This document shows positions 17,631-27,742 of a DNA stretch of 64,000 nucleotides, piece by piece. Origin of the DNA: Corynebacterium uropygiale (GTDB taxonomy: Bacteria; Actinomycetota; Actinomycetes; Mycobacteriales; Mycobacteriaceae); assembly GCF_021568315.1 (NCBI RefSeq), contig NZ_JAKGSI010000003.1:62001-126000 (forward strand), written 5' to 3'. The number at the start of each line of letters is the position of its first letter. Position 1 is the stretch's first letter. Made by a program: the position numbers and the translations under genes. The notes under the pieces are model-generated. The model was not told where the DNA came from. It saw only the letters and a list, made by a program, of their open reading frames with translations, and ran no database searches.

Positions 17631-18271
17631 CCTATCTTCTCGAGGCACTCCGCCTGCTTGGCACGGGTGAGTTCTGGTGGGGGCCCGGCGGCTGCGGTGT
17701 GCGGCTGGTCGAGCACATCGGCGTGAGCCTTCTTGCGGTGTTCATCGCGGCTCTCGTGGGCATTCCGCTGGGGATCCTTGCTGCGCACCTCCCTGGGGCG
17801 ACGGCCGTCGTCGGCGGCCTCGTGGGTGCGATGCGAGCGCTGCCGATCCTTGGCCTCGTGGTGGTGGCAGGTCTCATCTTCGGCGTGGGGCTGGTTGCGC
17901 CCATCGTGGTTCTTGTCATTTTGGCGGTGCCCTCGCTGGTGACGGCCGGATCCGCGGCGGTCCTTGCCACACCGGAGGACATCCGCGACGCGGCCACGGC
18001 GGTGGGTTTTTCGAGGTTGCAGGTGGTTCTCCAGGTCATTGTCCCCCACAGTGCGGGGGTTCTTTGGGCGGGCGTGCGCACCGCCCTCGTGCAGGTGGTG
18101 GCGACGGGAACCCTTGCGGCATATACCTCACCTGTGGGCCTTGGTGCCCCGATCTTCCTCGGGCTGAAGACCAGGGATTACCCGCTTATGGTGGCCGCGG
18201 CGTGCCTCGTCATGCTCGTGACGTGGGTACTCGACGCCCTGGCGGGCATCGCTCAGAGGAGGTTGTCGTGA
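17627..18271 (+). CDS. OpuC-type ABC permease subunit 2
   Basis: This 214-residue paralogous permease carries the EAA-type loop IRDAATAVGFSRLQVVLQVI and an ALPILGLVVVAGLIFGVG core. The ATG overlaps the preceding TGA (ATGA). Heterodimeric permeases are usual for OpuC systems, while ProW/OpuAB systems are homodimeric. The 3' end overlaps the binding-protein start by four bases. The tight spacing implies coupled translation of the whole operon. Confidence 0.9.
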   Translation: MTYLLEALRLLGTGEFWWGPGGCGVRLVEHIGVSLLAVFIAALVGIPLGILAAHLPGATAVVGGLVGAMRALPILGLVVVAGLIFGVGLVAPIVVLVILAVPSLVTAGSAAVLATPEDIRDAATAVGFSRLQVVLQVIVPHSAGVLWAGVRTALVQVVATGTLAAYTSPVGLGAPIFLGLKTRDYPLMVAAACLVMLVTWVLDALAGIAQRRLS

Positions 18272-19182
18272 AAAGTTGTCGACGGGCGCTTGGCGCCCTC
18301 ATGGCCGCCGTGATGCTCATGAACGTGGCAGGATGCGCGTCGGATAATCCCTTTTCTTCCAGGGTGGGGGAGGACGGGAGTATCGTCGTCGGATCGCAGG
18401 ATTACTACTCCAATGAGATTATTGCGGAGATCATCGCCCAATCCCTCGAGCGTGAGGGGGTGGACGTCGCACGGGATATGCGCATCGGGCAGCGGGAGGC
18501 CTATCTGCCGGATGTGGAGTCCGGTGCGATAGATGTCATGCCGGAATACACGGGAAACCTTGTGCGCTATTGGGATGAGGCCGCACCGCTGGGCACAGCG
18601 GAGGAGGTCTATGAGGAGCTGCGCGCTGCAGCGCCCCCGGGGATTGGCATCGGGCCCCAGGCGGAGGCGGCGGATGAAGACGTCTACGTGATGCCCGAGG
18701 AAAAGGCGGCACAGCAGGGGATTGAGAGCCTCGAGGACCTCGCCGCGCCGGGGAAGACGCGGGGGCGGGCATGGCGGCTCGGCGGCCCGTATGAGCTCTC
18801 CACGAGGGACTATGGCCCGGAGGGCCTTCGCCGGGTCTACGGCGTCGACGCTGAATTCTCCCCGCTGGAGGACGCCGGTGGCCCGCTCACGGTGAAGGCG
18901 CTCCGTGACGGCACGGTGGATATGGCGCGGATGTCGTCGAGCTCCCCGGCGATCGAGGAGAACCACCTGCGGATTCTCTCTGATCCCCGTCACCTGCTGC
19001 CGCCGTCACACGTGGTTCCTCTCCTATCTGATCGAGTGGATCCGCAGGCCCGCGCTATCATTGCCCGCGTGATGAGCCGTTTGGGGCGAGATGACCTGGT
19101 GGCTCTCAATAAGGCCAGCGTGGCGGAGCAGAAGTCCGCCGCGACTATCGCCCACGAATGGCTGGATGGCGCCATCCCATAG
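18268..19182 (+). CDS. OpuC-type substrate-binding lipoprotein
   Basis: This 304-residue lipoprotein has a basic N-terminus, a hydrophobic stretch with ALMAAVMLMN and a lipobox ending VAGC (cysteine near 23). The mature part begins with IVVGSQDYYSNEIIAEIIAQ and has MPEYTGNLVRYW near 90, hallmarks of OpuCC/glycine-betaine-binding proteins. The GTG start overlaps the permease stop. It delivers the solute to the two permeases. Aromatic ligand-box residues cannot be assigned confidently by eye, so betaine versus choline specificity is open. Confidence 0.9.
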   Translation: MKSCRRALGALMAAVMLMNVAGCASDNPFSSRVGEDGSIVVGSQDYYSNEIIAEIIAQSLEREGVDVARDMRIGQREAYLPDVESGAIDVMPEYTGNLVRYWDEAAPLGTAEEVYEELRAAAPPGIGIGPQAEAADEDVYVMPEEKAAQQGIESLEDLAAPGKTRGRAWRLGGPYELSTRDYGPEGLRRVYGVDAEFSPLEDAGGPLTVKALRDGTVDMARMSSSSPAIEENHLRILSDPRHLLPPSHVVPLLSDRVDPQARAIIARVMSRLGRDDLVALNKASVAEQKSAATIAHEWLDGAIP

Positions 19183-19192
19183 ACTGCTTCAT

Positions 19193-20047
19193 ATGTCGAA
19201 GAAGAAGCCTCGTCCGATTCCGCAGCCCGCCCGCACCCTTCCCGGCCTCGTGGATGCGCACACGCATCTGGCGGCGACGGCCTCCTTCCGCGCCCCGGCC
19301 GGTCCGACGAGCGTGGCGGGCCTCGTTGAGCGCGCTGCCGAGGCCGGGGTGGAGCGGATCTGCACCGTCGGCGATGGCCTCGAGGAGGCGCGGGAGGCGC
19401 TCGAGATCGCGAAGGCCCAGCCCCAGGTGTGGGCGGCGTGCGCGATCCACCCGACCCGCGCGCACGAGCTCACCGCGGCGGCCAAGGAGGAGCTCCGCGC
19501 GCTCATCGAGCATCCGCGCTGCGTCGCGGTGGGGGAGACGGGGCTCGACGCCTACTGGGTGCAGCACGAGCCGGAGAGCACCGCCACGATGGAGCAGCAG
19601 GAAGAGGCTCTGCGCTGGCATATCGATGAGGCCGTGCGCACGGGCAAGGCGCTCATGATCCACAATCGCGATGCGGATGAGGACCTCCTCCGCATTCTCG
19701 ACGACGCCCCCACGCCGCGCGAGACCATCCTCCACTGCTTCTCCTCGCCGCTGGAGGTGGCGCGGGAGGCGATCGACCGGGGGTATGTCCTCAGCTTCTG
19801 CGGAAATGTCACGTTCCCCCGGAATGAGGAGCTGCGGGAGGCTGCCCGGATCGTTCCGGCGGGGCAGTACTTGGTGGAGACGGATGCCCCGTATCTCACC
19901 CCGGCGCCCTATCGGGGGACGCGGAATGAGCCGGCGTTTGTGGGGCACACGGCCCTGTGCGTCGCCGAGGCGCGAGGGGCAGATGTGGAGAATGTGATTC
20001 AGGAGGTTTCTGAGACCTTCACCAGGGTATATGGGCTGGACAGCTAG
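19193..20047 (+). CDS. tatD: TatD-family metal-dependent hydrolase/DNase
   Basis: This 284-residue TIM-barrel hydrolase contains the metal-binding DAHTHL near 21-26, GETGLDAYW near 118, an HNRDADEDLL block near 160 and the C-terminal ETDAPYLTPAPYRG. TatD enzymes are 3'-5' exonucleases or DNases involved in DNA repair. TAGACT at 19180-19185 lies exactly seven bases before the ATG, a strong leaderless arrangement. It sits upstream of rpfB, as in corynebacteria and mycobacteria. Confidence 0.93.
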   Translation: MSKKKPRPIPQPARTLPGLVDAHTHLAATASFRAPAGPTSVAGLVERAAEAGVERICTVGDGLEEAREALEIAKAQPQVWAACAIHPTRAHELTAAAKEELRALIEHPRCVAVGETGLDAYWVQHEPESTATMEQQEEALRWHIDEAVRTGKALMIHNRDADEDLLRILDDAPTPRETILHCFSSPLEVAREAIDRGYVLSFCGNVTFPRNEELREAARIVPAGQYLVETDAPYLTPAPYRGTRNEPAFVGHTALCVAEARGADVENVIQEVSETFTRVYGLDS

Positions 20048-20084
20048 CGATTGTTACCGTACTGTTATTGAACGATGACCGTAG

Positions 20085-21266
<1,182 letters not shown>

Positions 21267-21276
21267 AAGGTTCCTG

Positions 21277-22149
21277 ATGGCACAGGCCCAGCTCCTTGGC
21301 CCGGTCGATATTCGGAGGCTCGCTGATGAGCTCGACATCCGCCCCACCAAGAAGCTGGGCCAAAACTTTGTCCATGACCCCAACACGGTGCGCCGAATCG
21401 TCGCCGCGGCGGAGCTGGGGGAGAAGGAACACGTCGTGGAGGTGGGCCCGGGGCTGGGCTCCCTCACCCTCGGGCTCCTTGACGTCGCAGAGTGCGTGAC
21501 CGCAGTGGAAATCGACCCCCGACTGGCCGGCAAGCTCGGAGAAACCGTCGCGGAATTCGCCCCCGAGCGGCGCGATGCCCTCCGCATCCTCTGCGCCGAT
21601 GCGCTCACCCTCCGCCCGGAGGAGGTGGGGGAGCCGACGGCGCTCGTCGCCAACCTGCCCTATAACGTGTCGGTGCCAGTGCTCCTGCACTTCCTGGCGA
21701 TTTTCCCCAGCATCCGGCGCGTGCTCGTCATGGTGCAGGCCGAGGTCGCTGATCGGCTCTCCGCCGCGCCGGGCTCTCGCATCTACGGGGTCCCGAGCGT
21801 CAAAGCCTCCTTCTACGGGGATGTGCGGCGCGCGGGGGCCATCGGGAAGAACGTCTTTTGGCCCGCCCCGAACATTGACTCCGGCCTCGTCCGTATTGAC
21901 TGCTTCGACGCCCACACCGCCCCCTGGGACCTCGGGGAGACCACGCGCTCCCGGGTGTTCCCCCTCGTGGACGCAGCTTTTGCTCAGCGTCGGAAGACTC
22001 TCCGTGCGGCCTTGAGCAAGCACTTCGGCTCGGGGGCGCGCGCGGAGGCCGTTCTGCGGGCGGCGGGCGTCGAGCCCACCGTGCGCGGGGAAAAGCTCGA
22101 GGTGGCGGACTTCCTGCGCATCGCTGACGCGGCGGAGGTGGCGGAATGA
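21277..22149 (+). CDS. ksgA: 16S rRNA dimethyladenosine transferase KsgA
   Basis: This 290-residue S-adenosylmethionine-dependent enzyme dimethylates A1518 and A1519 of 16S rRNA. The N-terminal KKLGQNF motif (about 25-31), the SAM loop [11 protein letters not shown] (about 54-64) and the catalytic NLPYNVS (about 127) are present. The ATG follows a GAAAGG 7 bases upstream, 10 bp after rpfB, and the stop overlaps ispE (ATGA). It is likely co-transcribed with rpfB. Confidence 0.95.
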   Translation: MAQAQLLGPVDIRRLADELDIRPTKKLGQNFVHDPNTVRRIVAAAELGEKEHVVEVGPGLGSLTLGLLDVAECVTAVEIDPRLAGKLGETVAEFAPERRDALRILCADALTLRPEEVGEPTALVANLPYNVSVPVLLHFLAIFPSIRRVLVMVQAEVADRLSAAPGSRIYGVPSVKASFYGDVRRAGAIGKNVFWPAPNIDSGLVRIDCFDAHTAPWDLGETTRSRVFPLVDAAFAQRRKTLRAALSKHFGSGARAEAVLRAAGVEPTVRGEKLEVADFLRIADAAEVAE

Positions 22150-23117
22150 CGCTGCGCGCCGAAGCACACGCCAAGGTAAACCTCCACCTGGGGGTTGGGC
22201 CCCTGCGCGAGGACGGCTTCCACGAGCTCCTCACGGTGTTTCAGTCCCTCAGCCTGCGCTCGGTGGTGGAACTCCACTCCTCACCGCGGGAGGATTCCCC
22301 GGGGCCGGACACGGCGGTGAGCTCCCTCGAGGTCACGGGGCTGTCAGCGCGGATGGTGCCGACAGATAGCTCCAACCTGGCGTGGCGGGCCGTCGACGCC
22401 GTGGCCAGGGCGGTGGGCGTGGAGCCCTCGGATCTTCCGGAGTCCGCGCGGCTGCGCATCCAGAAGGGGATCCCGGTGGCCGGAGGCATGGCCGGCGGAT
22501 CGGCCGACGCTGCCGCCGCGCTCCTCCTCGCCCGCGAGTGGCTGAGCGAGAGCTGCGGGGCCCCGCGCCTGGATGACCACGCCCTTGAGGAGCTCGCCGC
22601 GGAGCTCGGCTCCGATGTACCCTTCACGCTGCGCGGCGGGACCATGCTGGGGCGCGGGCGCGGTGAGAAGCTCACCCCGGTGCTCAGCCGGGGACCGTGG
22701 TGGTGGGTGCTGGCGCTCGCCGATGGCGGGCTCTCCACCCCCGTTGCCTTCCGCAAACTCGATGATCTTCGGGCTGCGGGCAATCTTCCTGAACCCGCGC
22801 TGGACAGCAGCGCCGTGGTGCAGGCCCTGGCCAGCGGGGATCCCCGCCGCCTTGCCGAGGCCATCCACAATGACCTCGAGCCTGCGGCGCTGAGCGTGCG
22901 CCCGGATCTGCGTCGGACCCTTCACTGCGGGGCGGAATCGGGGGCCCTGGCGGGGATCGTCTCCGGCTCGGGCCCGACGTGCGCCTTCCTCTGCTCCGAC
23001 GAGGCCCACGCCCAGGCCGTGGCGGCCGACATCGCCGATGCCGGCGTGGCCCGGCTGACCCTCGTCGCGAGCGCCCCATCTGGCGGGGCCGCGCTCCTGC
23101 CGGCAGACGCGGACTAG
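22146..23117 (+). CDS. ispE: 4-diphosphocytidyl-2-C-methyl-D-erythritol kinase
   Basis: This 323-residue GHMP kinase acts in the non-mevalonate isoprenoid pathway and phosphorylates CDP-ME with [15 protein letters not shown] stands at the N-terminus, and the ATP-binding glycine loop [17 protein letters not shown] is near 110-126. The C-terminal [10 protein letters not shown] is the third GHMP motif. It overlaps ksgA by four bases. Confidence 0.94.
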   Translation: MTLRAEAHAKVNLHLGVGPLREDGFHELLTVFQSLSLRSVVELHSSPREDSPGPDTAVSSLEVTGLSARMVPTDSSNLAWRAVDAVARAVGVEPSDLPESARLRIQKGIPVAGGMAGGSADAAAALLLAREWLSESCGAPRLDDHALEELAAELGSDVPFTLRGGTMLGRGRGEKLTPVLSRGPWWWVLALADGGLSTPVAFRKLDDLRAAGNLPEPALDSSAVVQALASGDPRRLAEAIHNDLEPAALSVRPDLRRTLHCGAESGALAGIVSGSGPTCAFLCSDEAHAQAVAADIADAGVARLTLVASAPSGGAALLPADAD

Positions 23118-23184
23118 GGCGAGGGCGCCGGCCGCCCCGGACCACCCCGCCGAACTGAGAGAGCAACAACCAAGGAGGACATGG

Positions 23185-24981
23185 ATGGCAACCCCGCTGC
23201 TGGGTGTGGAATCGGTACACCTCGAATACCCCACGAAGGTGGTATTCGACGCAGTGAGCCTCGGCATCGAGGAGGGCGATCGCATCGGCATCGTCGGCCG
23301 CAATGGCGACGGCAAGTCGAGCCTCCTCGGCATTCTCTCCGGCGACGTCGAGTACCAATCCGGCCGCGTCACCACCCGCAACGGGCTGCGCTTCGGCGTG
23401 CTCGGGCAGCGGGATTCCTTTGACGACGACCTCAGCGTGAAAACCGCCATCGTCGGGGATCGCGAGGACCACGAGTGGGCGGGGGACGCCGGCATCCGGG
23501 ACATCATCCGCGGGCTCGTCGCCGATGTGCCCTGGGACGTCACGGTGGGGGAGCTCTCCGGCGGCCAGCGCCGCCGCGTGGCCCTCGCGCGTCTGCTCAT
23601 CGGGGAGTGGGACCTCATCGCGCTGGACGAGCCCACCAACCACCTCGACGTCGAGGGCATCTCCTGGCTCGCCGCGCATCTGAAGAAGCGCTGGCCCCCG
23701 CAGCATGGTGGGCTCGTCGTCATCACCCACGACCGCTGGTTCCTCGACGAGGTCTGCACCGAAACCTGGGAAGTCCACGATGGGATCGTCGAGCCCTTTG
23801 AGGGCGGATACGCGGCCTACGTGCTGCAGCGCGTGGAGCGCGACCGCCAGGCCGCCCAGGCCGAGCAGAAGCGTCAGAACCTCATGCGCAAGGAGCTCGC
23901 ATGGCTGCGTCGCGGGGCACCAGCCCGAACTTCCAAGCCGAAGTTCCGCATCGAGGCGGCGAACCGCCTTATCGCCGACGTCCCGCCGGTGCGTAACTCT
24001 CTCGAACTCCAGCGGCTCGCCGTGTCTCGCCTGGGCAAAGAGGTGGTCAACCTCGAGGGCGCCGGCGTGTGCTACGGGGAGACGGAGGTGCTGCGTGACA
24101 TCACCTGGCGCATCGCGCCGGGCGAGCGCACCGGCATCCTCGGCGCCAATGGCGCGGGCAAATCCACCCTCCTCCGGCTCATCGCGGGGGAGATCGAGCC
24201 CACCTCCGGGCGGGTGAAGCACGGCAAGACCGTGAAGATGGGCTTCCTGGACCAGCAGTTTTCGCAGCTGAAGGACATCGGGGATGACCTCGTCCGCGAC
24301 GTCCTCGCCCGCTACCGCACGAGCTTCACCGTCGAGGGCAAGGAGCTCAGCCCCACCCAGCTGCTGGAGCGCCTGGGCTTCGAGCGCGCCCACCTCTCGG
24401 CCCGGGTCGAGGACCTCTCCGGCGGCCAGAAGCGACGCCTCCAGCTGCTCCTGCTCCTCATGGATGAGCCCAACGTCATCGCGCTGGACGAGCCCACCAA
24501 CGACGTGGACTCCGACATGCTGGCCGCCATGGAGGACCTCCTGGATTCCTGGCCGGGCACCCTGCTGGTCATTTCGCATGACCGCTACCTCATCGAACGC
24601 GTCACGGATCAGCAGTACGCCATCATCGATCACACGCTGCGCCACGTCCCGGGCGGCGTCGACGAATACCTGCGCCTCCGCGAGGAGGAATCGAAGCAGG
24701 GCGCCTCCGCCGCCTCCTCGGAGAGCGCACCCGCTGAGCAGCCCTCCTCCGGGCTGAGCGGCTCTGACCGCTGGGCAGTGCGCAAAGACGTCGCGGCCGT
24801 CGAGCGCCGCATGCAGAAAATCGAAAAGAAGATTGCCGCCGTGGAGAAGGACATGGCCGCCCACGACCCCTCGGACTATGAGGGGCTCCAGGAGCTCAAC
24901 GCGTCCCTTCAGGGCCTGCGGGCGGACTATGCGGAGTTGGAGGACGAGTGGCTCGAGCTGGAATCCCAGCTCGAGGGCTAG
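23185..24981 (+). CDS. ABC-F family ATPase (Uup-like)
   Basis: This 598-residue soluble protein has two ABC domains and no membrane helices. Walker A of domain 1 is GRNGDGKSS near 38-46 and of domain 2 is GANGAGKST near 319-327. Signatures are LSGGQRRR and LSGGQKRR, each followed by ALDEPTN. A charged linker between the domains and a C-terminal coiled coil (about 530-598) match the Uup subgroup. The family acts on ribosomes or in DNA metabolism. AAGGAGG at 23174-23180 precedes the start; the ATG at 23181 is out of frame. It follows ispE as in C. glutamicum. Confidence 0.92.
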   Translation: MATPLLGVESVHLEYPTKVVFDAVSLGIEEGDRIGIVGRNGDGKSSLLGILSGDVEYQSGRVTTRNGLRFGVLGQRDSFDDDLSVKTAIVGDREDHEWAGDAGIRDIIRGLVADVPWDVTVGELSGGQRRRVALARLLIGEWDLIALDEPTNHLDVEGISWLAAHLKKRWPPQHGGLVVITHDRWFLDEVCTETWEVHDGIVEPFEGGYAAYVLQRVERDRQAAQAEQKRQNLMRKELAWLRRGAPARTSKPKFRIEAANRLIADVPPVRNSLELQRLAVSRLGKEVVNLEGAGVCYGETEVLRDITWRIAPGERTGILGANGAGKSTLLRLIAGEIEPTSGRVKHGKTVKMGFLDQQFSQLKDIGDDLVRDVLARYRTSFTVEGKELSPTQLLERLGFERAHLSARVEDLSGGQKRRLQLLLLLMDEPNVIALDEPTNDVDSDMLAAMEDLLDSWPGTLLVISHDRYLIERVTDQQYAIIDHTLRHVPGGVDEYLRLREEESKQGASAASSESAPAEQPSSGLSGSDRWAVRKDVAAVERRMQKIEKKIAAVEKDMAAHDPSDYEGLQELNASLQGLRADYAELEDEWLELESQLEG

Positions 24982-25011
24982 CTTCCTAGCCTTCTTAGCT
25001 CTCTCAGCGGC

Positions 25012-25194
25012 CTAATCCTGCGGGTCAATCTGCTGATTGCGCGTCTCTTTCCGCAGGCTGCTGTACGCGATGATGAAGCAAATGGCCGCCGGCACAAGGA
25101 AAACCACTGTGGCCAACTCATTGTCCGCCACCCAGCACCCCGCCGACGCCAGCACCAACAGGCCGGCGAGGATGAGGAAAGTGCGGGTGCGCAT
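25012..25194 (-). CDS. Small two-helix membrane protein
   Basis: This 60-residue protein has two hydrophobic segments (FLILAGLLVLASAGCWV and ATVVFLVPAAICFIIAY) and a charged tail. A GAAAGG lies about 7 bases before the ATG, which supports translation. I recognise no family. It is convergent with the ABC-F gene and divergent from the small monooxygenase gene. Confidence 0.65.
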   Translation of the reverse strand: MRTRTFLILAGLLVLASAGCWVADNELATVVFLVPAAICFIIAYSSLRKETRNQQIDPQD

Positions 25195-25346
25195 GTGTAT
25201 GCCTTTCTGCTGGGTGAGTGGGGTCTCGACGGCACCAGGGTGCCAGGGCTCCCCAGAGTGCCACAGGCAGGGGTATCAGTGGCATCGACGGTCACTTTTG
25301 ACTACCCCCATGTGGAGGCAATGGTGTGCCAGGTAGGGTGGGGGAC

Positions 25347-25676
25347 ATGATTCTCATCAACGTTCGTTTCCGTCCGAAGCCCGAGTACCTCGAGAACTTC
25401 CGTGAGAAGGTTGAGGAGTTCACCGCTGCCTCCCGCGCGGAGGAGGGCAACATCTTCTTCGAATGGGCGCGCAACACCGATGACCCCTCGGAGTACATCC
25501 TCCTCGAGGCCTTCCACGATGACGCCGCGGAGGCCCACGTCTCCAGCGATCACTTCCAGGCCGCCACGGAGCTCTTCCCGCAGATCCTCACCGAGACCCC
25601 GCAGATCATCAACACCCTCATCGAGGGCAAGACCGAGTGGGACCGCATGGCGGAGTTCCAGGTGGAGTCGAACTAG
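25347..25676 (+). CDS. Antibiotic-biosynthesis-monooxygenase (ABM) domain protein
   Basis: This 109-residue ferredoxin-like protein starts ILINVRFRPKPEYLENF and contains NIFFEWARNTDDPSEYILLE and a DHFQAATE helix, the ABM/quinol monooxygenase pattern. Members are small dimeric oxygenases or related enzymes (YgiN, LsrG, heme-degrading types). The substrate is unknown. TAGGGT at 25334-25339 sits seven bases before the ATG with no ribosome-binding site, so leaderless transcription is likely. Confidence 0.88.
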   Translation: MILINVRFRPKPEYLENFREKVEEFTAASRAEEGNIFFEWARNTDDPSEYILLEAFHDDAAEAHVSSDHFQAATELFPQILTETPQIINTLIEGKTEWDRMAEFQVESN

Positions 25677-25733
25677 GCGCTACGCTCACCTGTTTTCGGC
25701 GGCGTCCCGCGGCGTCGCCTCCTCGATTCCCTT

Positions 25734-25776
25734 GATCCCCTGGCCGCGTCGGGCCCGCCCCGGCGGCCAGGGGATC
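25734..25776 (+). terminator. Perfect 14-bp inverted repeat after ABM gene
   Basis: GATCCCCTGGCCGC at 25734-25747 is exactly complementary to 25763-25776 with a 15-nt loop. No T-run follows, but the position 58 bp after the ABM stop fits a terminator-like hairpin. Confidence 0.55.
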
Positions 25777-25802
25777 GACGCGTCCAGGTAGATTGGTAGA
25801 CC

Positions 25803-26468
25803 GTGATTCACGCAGCCTCCTTTGCTCTCGTCGACTCCATCAATGTCCTTCTCATTGGAGTTGTCGTCGCCTTAGGAGTGATGATCCCGCCCCGCGGCCC
25901 CTACCGAAAGACGGCTGCGTTACTCATTTCTGGGGACTGGCTGGGGGTGTTCAGCCTCGCCCTGCTTTCCCTGCTTGTGTTCCAAAGCCTCGGGGCCTGG
26001 GTGGTGGCTTTCGCGGAATCCTGGACGTTTGGGCTGGTCATTGCGCTGGCTGGCCTGCTCATCGCGGGGCTTACCGCGTGGGGTGGGACAAACGACGCGC
26101 TCATCGAGAAGATCCTCGTTCCTCTCCGCCGGCCCGGGCCGCTCACTGTGGCAACGGGGCTCGTCCTCGGTCTGGTGCAGTCGGTGACGTCGGCACCCTT
26201 CTTCCTTGGCCTCATTGAGTTGGCCGCGACGGGTCTCCCGCGCGGCGCCCAATACGCGTGGGTCATTCTCTACGCCAGCCTTGCCCTCAGCCTGCCCACT
26301 CTCAGCGCGGTGTGTGTGGGTGTGGTGCGCCGTCGGCCCCGCAGCCTCGTGGGTAAGGCCTTCGCCTGGATGAAGGAGCGCCCGCAGCAGATGACGCTTA
26401 GCGCCGGCTACGGGGTGGGAGTGTTGCTCATCCTCATGGGCGTGTGGAAGATGATCTGGCCCGGGTGA
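25803..26468 (+). CDS. Six-helix membrane protein (GAP/LysE-like)
   Basis: This 221-residue hydrophobic protein has about six membrane segments. The opening (FALVDSINVLLIGVVVALG) and the GLVLGLVQSVTSAPFF segment are similar in layout to GAP or LysE-type exporters of actinobacteria. The substrate is unknown. The start is GTG at 25803; a TAGATT hexamer lies eight bases upstream and no ribosome-binding site is seen. It ends before the terminator at 26502 that also serves the convergent porin-like gene. Confidence 0.8.
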   Translation: MIHAASFALVDSINVLLIGVVVALGVMIPPRGPYRKTAALLISGDWLGVFSLALLSLLVFQSLGAWVVAFAESWTFGLVIALAGLLIAGLTAWGGTNDALIEKILVPLRRPGPLTVATGLVLGLVQSVTSAPFFLGLIELAATGLPRGAQYAWVILYASLALSLPTLSAVCVGVVRRRPRSLVGKAFAWMKERPQQMTLSAGYGVGVLLILMGVWKMIWPG

Positions 26469-26501
26469 TACCCCCTCAGCAACGCACTCACGGCAGAGCT
26501 C

Positions 26502-26538
26502 AGCCCCTGGGGCATCCGAGGATGCGAACCCAGGGGCT
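26502..26538 (-). terminator. Bidirectional hairpin between membrane gene and porin-like gene
   Basis: AGCCCCTGGG (26502-26511) pairs with CCCAGGGGCT (26529-26538), and an inner GCATC/GATGC stem extends it. It lies 17 bp downstream of the small porin-like gene and 34 bp downstream of the convergent membrane gene. Confidence 0.75.
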
Positions 26539-26554
26539 TGAGTGCTGTCTTCTC

Positions 26555-26674
26555 TTAGAAGGAGAGGTCAGCGATGGAACCCGCGGCGCTCAGGGAGGTC
26601 TCGAAGGTGTTCCAGATCAGCTCGATGGCGTTGTCCCACCAGCCGAAGGTGATAGAGAGGGCGAGGTCAGCCAT
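26555..26674 (-). CDS. Porin-like 39-residue acidic peptide (PorA/PorH type)
   Basis: The ATG (complement of 26672-26674) follows AAGGAG with six bases spacing. The 39-residue product begins MADLALSITFGWWDNAIEL and ends GSIADLSF. It has three Asp, two Glu and no Lys or Arg, giving a net charge near -5. It alternates aromatic/aliphatic and polar residues as an amphipathic helix, and has no signal peptide. These are the features of corynebacterial mycomembrane porins: PorA of 45 residues and PorH of 57 in C. glutamicum, and about 40 residues in C. jeikeium. Those porins also map next to a ppk2 gene, as here. Serines are available for O-mycoloylation. A strong terminator follows. The porin function is inferred from size, charge and context, not alignment. 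Confidence 0.75.
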   Translation of the reverse strand: MADLALSITFGWWDNAIELIWNTFETSLSAAGSIADLSF

Positions 26675-26808
26675 GATGGCTCCTTCTTTCCATAACAGGG
26701 GAATGATACAGTGGTTGGTGCAACAATGATATCTTCAATTGAATACAAAAGTCCAGGGTAGAAGGGGTAGCGCGGGGGTGGAGGGCTTTCGTCGCTAGAC
26801 TTTGAAGC

Positions 26809-27723
26809 ATGGCTAAGAAGAACTCCGAGCACGACGCCCACGCCACGACGCCGCCCAAACTCTCCAAGAAGGCCTATGAGAAGGAGCTGCGCCGGCTGCA
26901 GGCGGAGCTCGTCGATATGCAGCAGTGGGTCGTGGAGACGGGCGCGCGCCTCGTCATCATCATGGAGGGGCGCGACGCCGCGGGGAAGGGCTCGGCGATC
27001 AAGCGCATCACCCAGTACCTCAACCCCCGCACGTGCCGCATTGAGGCTCTCCCGGCCCCGAACTCCCGCGAGCAGGGCCAGTGGTACTTCCAGCGCTACG
27101 TGGAGCGGCTGCCCACCGCCGGTGAGATCGTCATCTTCGACCGCTCCTGGTACAACCGCGCCGGGGTGGAACGGGTGATGGGCTTCTGCACCTCCCAGGA
27201 GTACCGCCGCTTCCTTCACCAGGCGCCGATCTTCGAGCGCCTCCTCGTGGAAGACGGCATCATGCTGCGCAAGTACTGGTTCTCCGTCTCCGATGAGGAG
27301 CAGATCAACCGCTTCCGTTCCCGCCTCAATGATCCGCTGCGCCGGTGGAAGCTCTCGCCCATGGACCTGCAGTCCATCACCCGGTGGGAGGACTACTCGC
27401 GGGCCAAGGATGAGATGTTCATTCACACCGACATCCCCTCGGCGCCCTGGTACACCGTCGAGAGCGAAGACAAGAAGCGCTCCCGCATCAACGTCATCAA
27501 TCATCTGCTCTCGACGATCCCCTACGAGAAGATCGATCGCCCGCTGCCGGAAATCCCTGATCGCCCGGATAGCGTCGAGAACTATGAGCGCCCGCCGCGC
27601 GAGGAGTTCCGCTATGTTCCCGACGTCGCAGCCGCGCTGGAGAAAGACCGGCTGAAGGCAGAGAAGGCCGAGAAGAAGGCGAAGAAGGCAAAGAAGTCCG
27701 CGAAGAAGTCAAAGAAGTCCTAG
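26809..27723 (+). CDS. ppk2: Polyphosphate kinase 2
   Basis: This 304-residue cytosolic kinase of the PPK2 family transfers phosphate between polyphosphate and nucleotides. The P-loop is GRDAAGKGS near 54-62. The lid-proximal FDRSWYNRAGVERVMGFC near 109-127 and WKLSPMDLQSITRWEDYSRA near 182 are diagnostic. The C-terminal 40 residues are a lysine/alanine-rich tail. TAGACT at 26796-26801 lies exactly seven bases before the ATG, indicating a leaderless transcript. It is divergent from the porin-like gene. Whether it favours NDP or NMP substrates cannot be read here. Confidence 0.94.
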   Translation: MAKKNSEHDAHATTPPKLSKKAYEKELRRLQAELVDMQQWVVETGARLVIIMEGRDAAGKGSAIKRITQYLNPRTCRIEALPAPNSREQGQWYFQRYVERLPTAGEIVIFDRSWYNRAGVERVMGFCTSQEYRRFLHQAPIFERLLVEDGIMLRKYWFSVSDEEQINRFRSRLNDPLRRWKLSPMDLQSITRWEDYSRAKDEMFIHTDIPSAPWYTVESEDKKRSRINVINHLLSTIPYEKIDRPLPEIPDRPDSVENYERPPREEFRYVPDVAAALEKDRLKAEKAEKKAKKAKKSAKKSKKS

Positions 27724-27742
27724 GGCGCTGAGCCCCACAACC

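Noticed and set aside
22684-24864. 726-residue minus-strand frame opposite ispE and the ABC-F gene
   Set aside because: Shadow frame with no recognisable domain.
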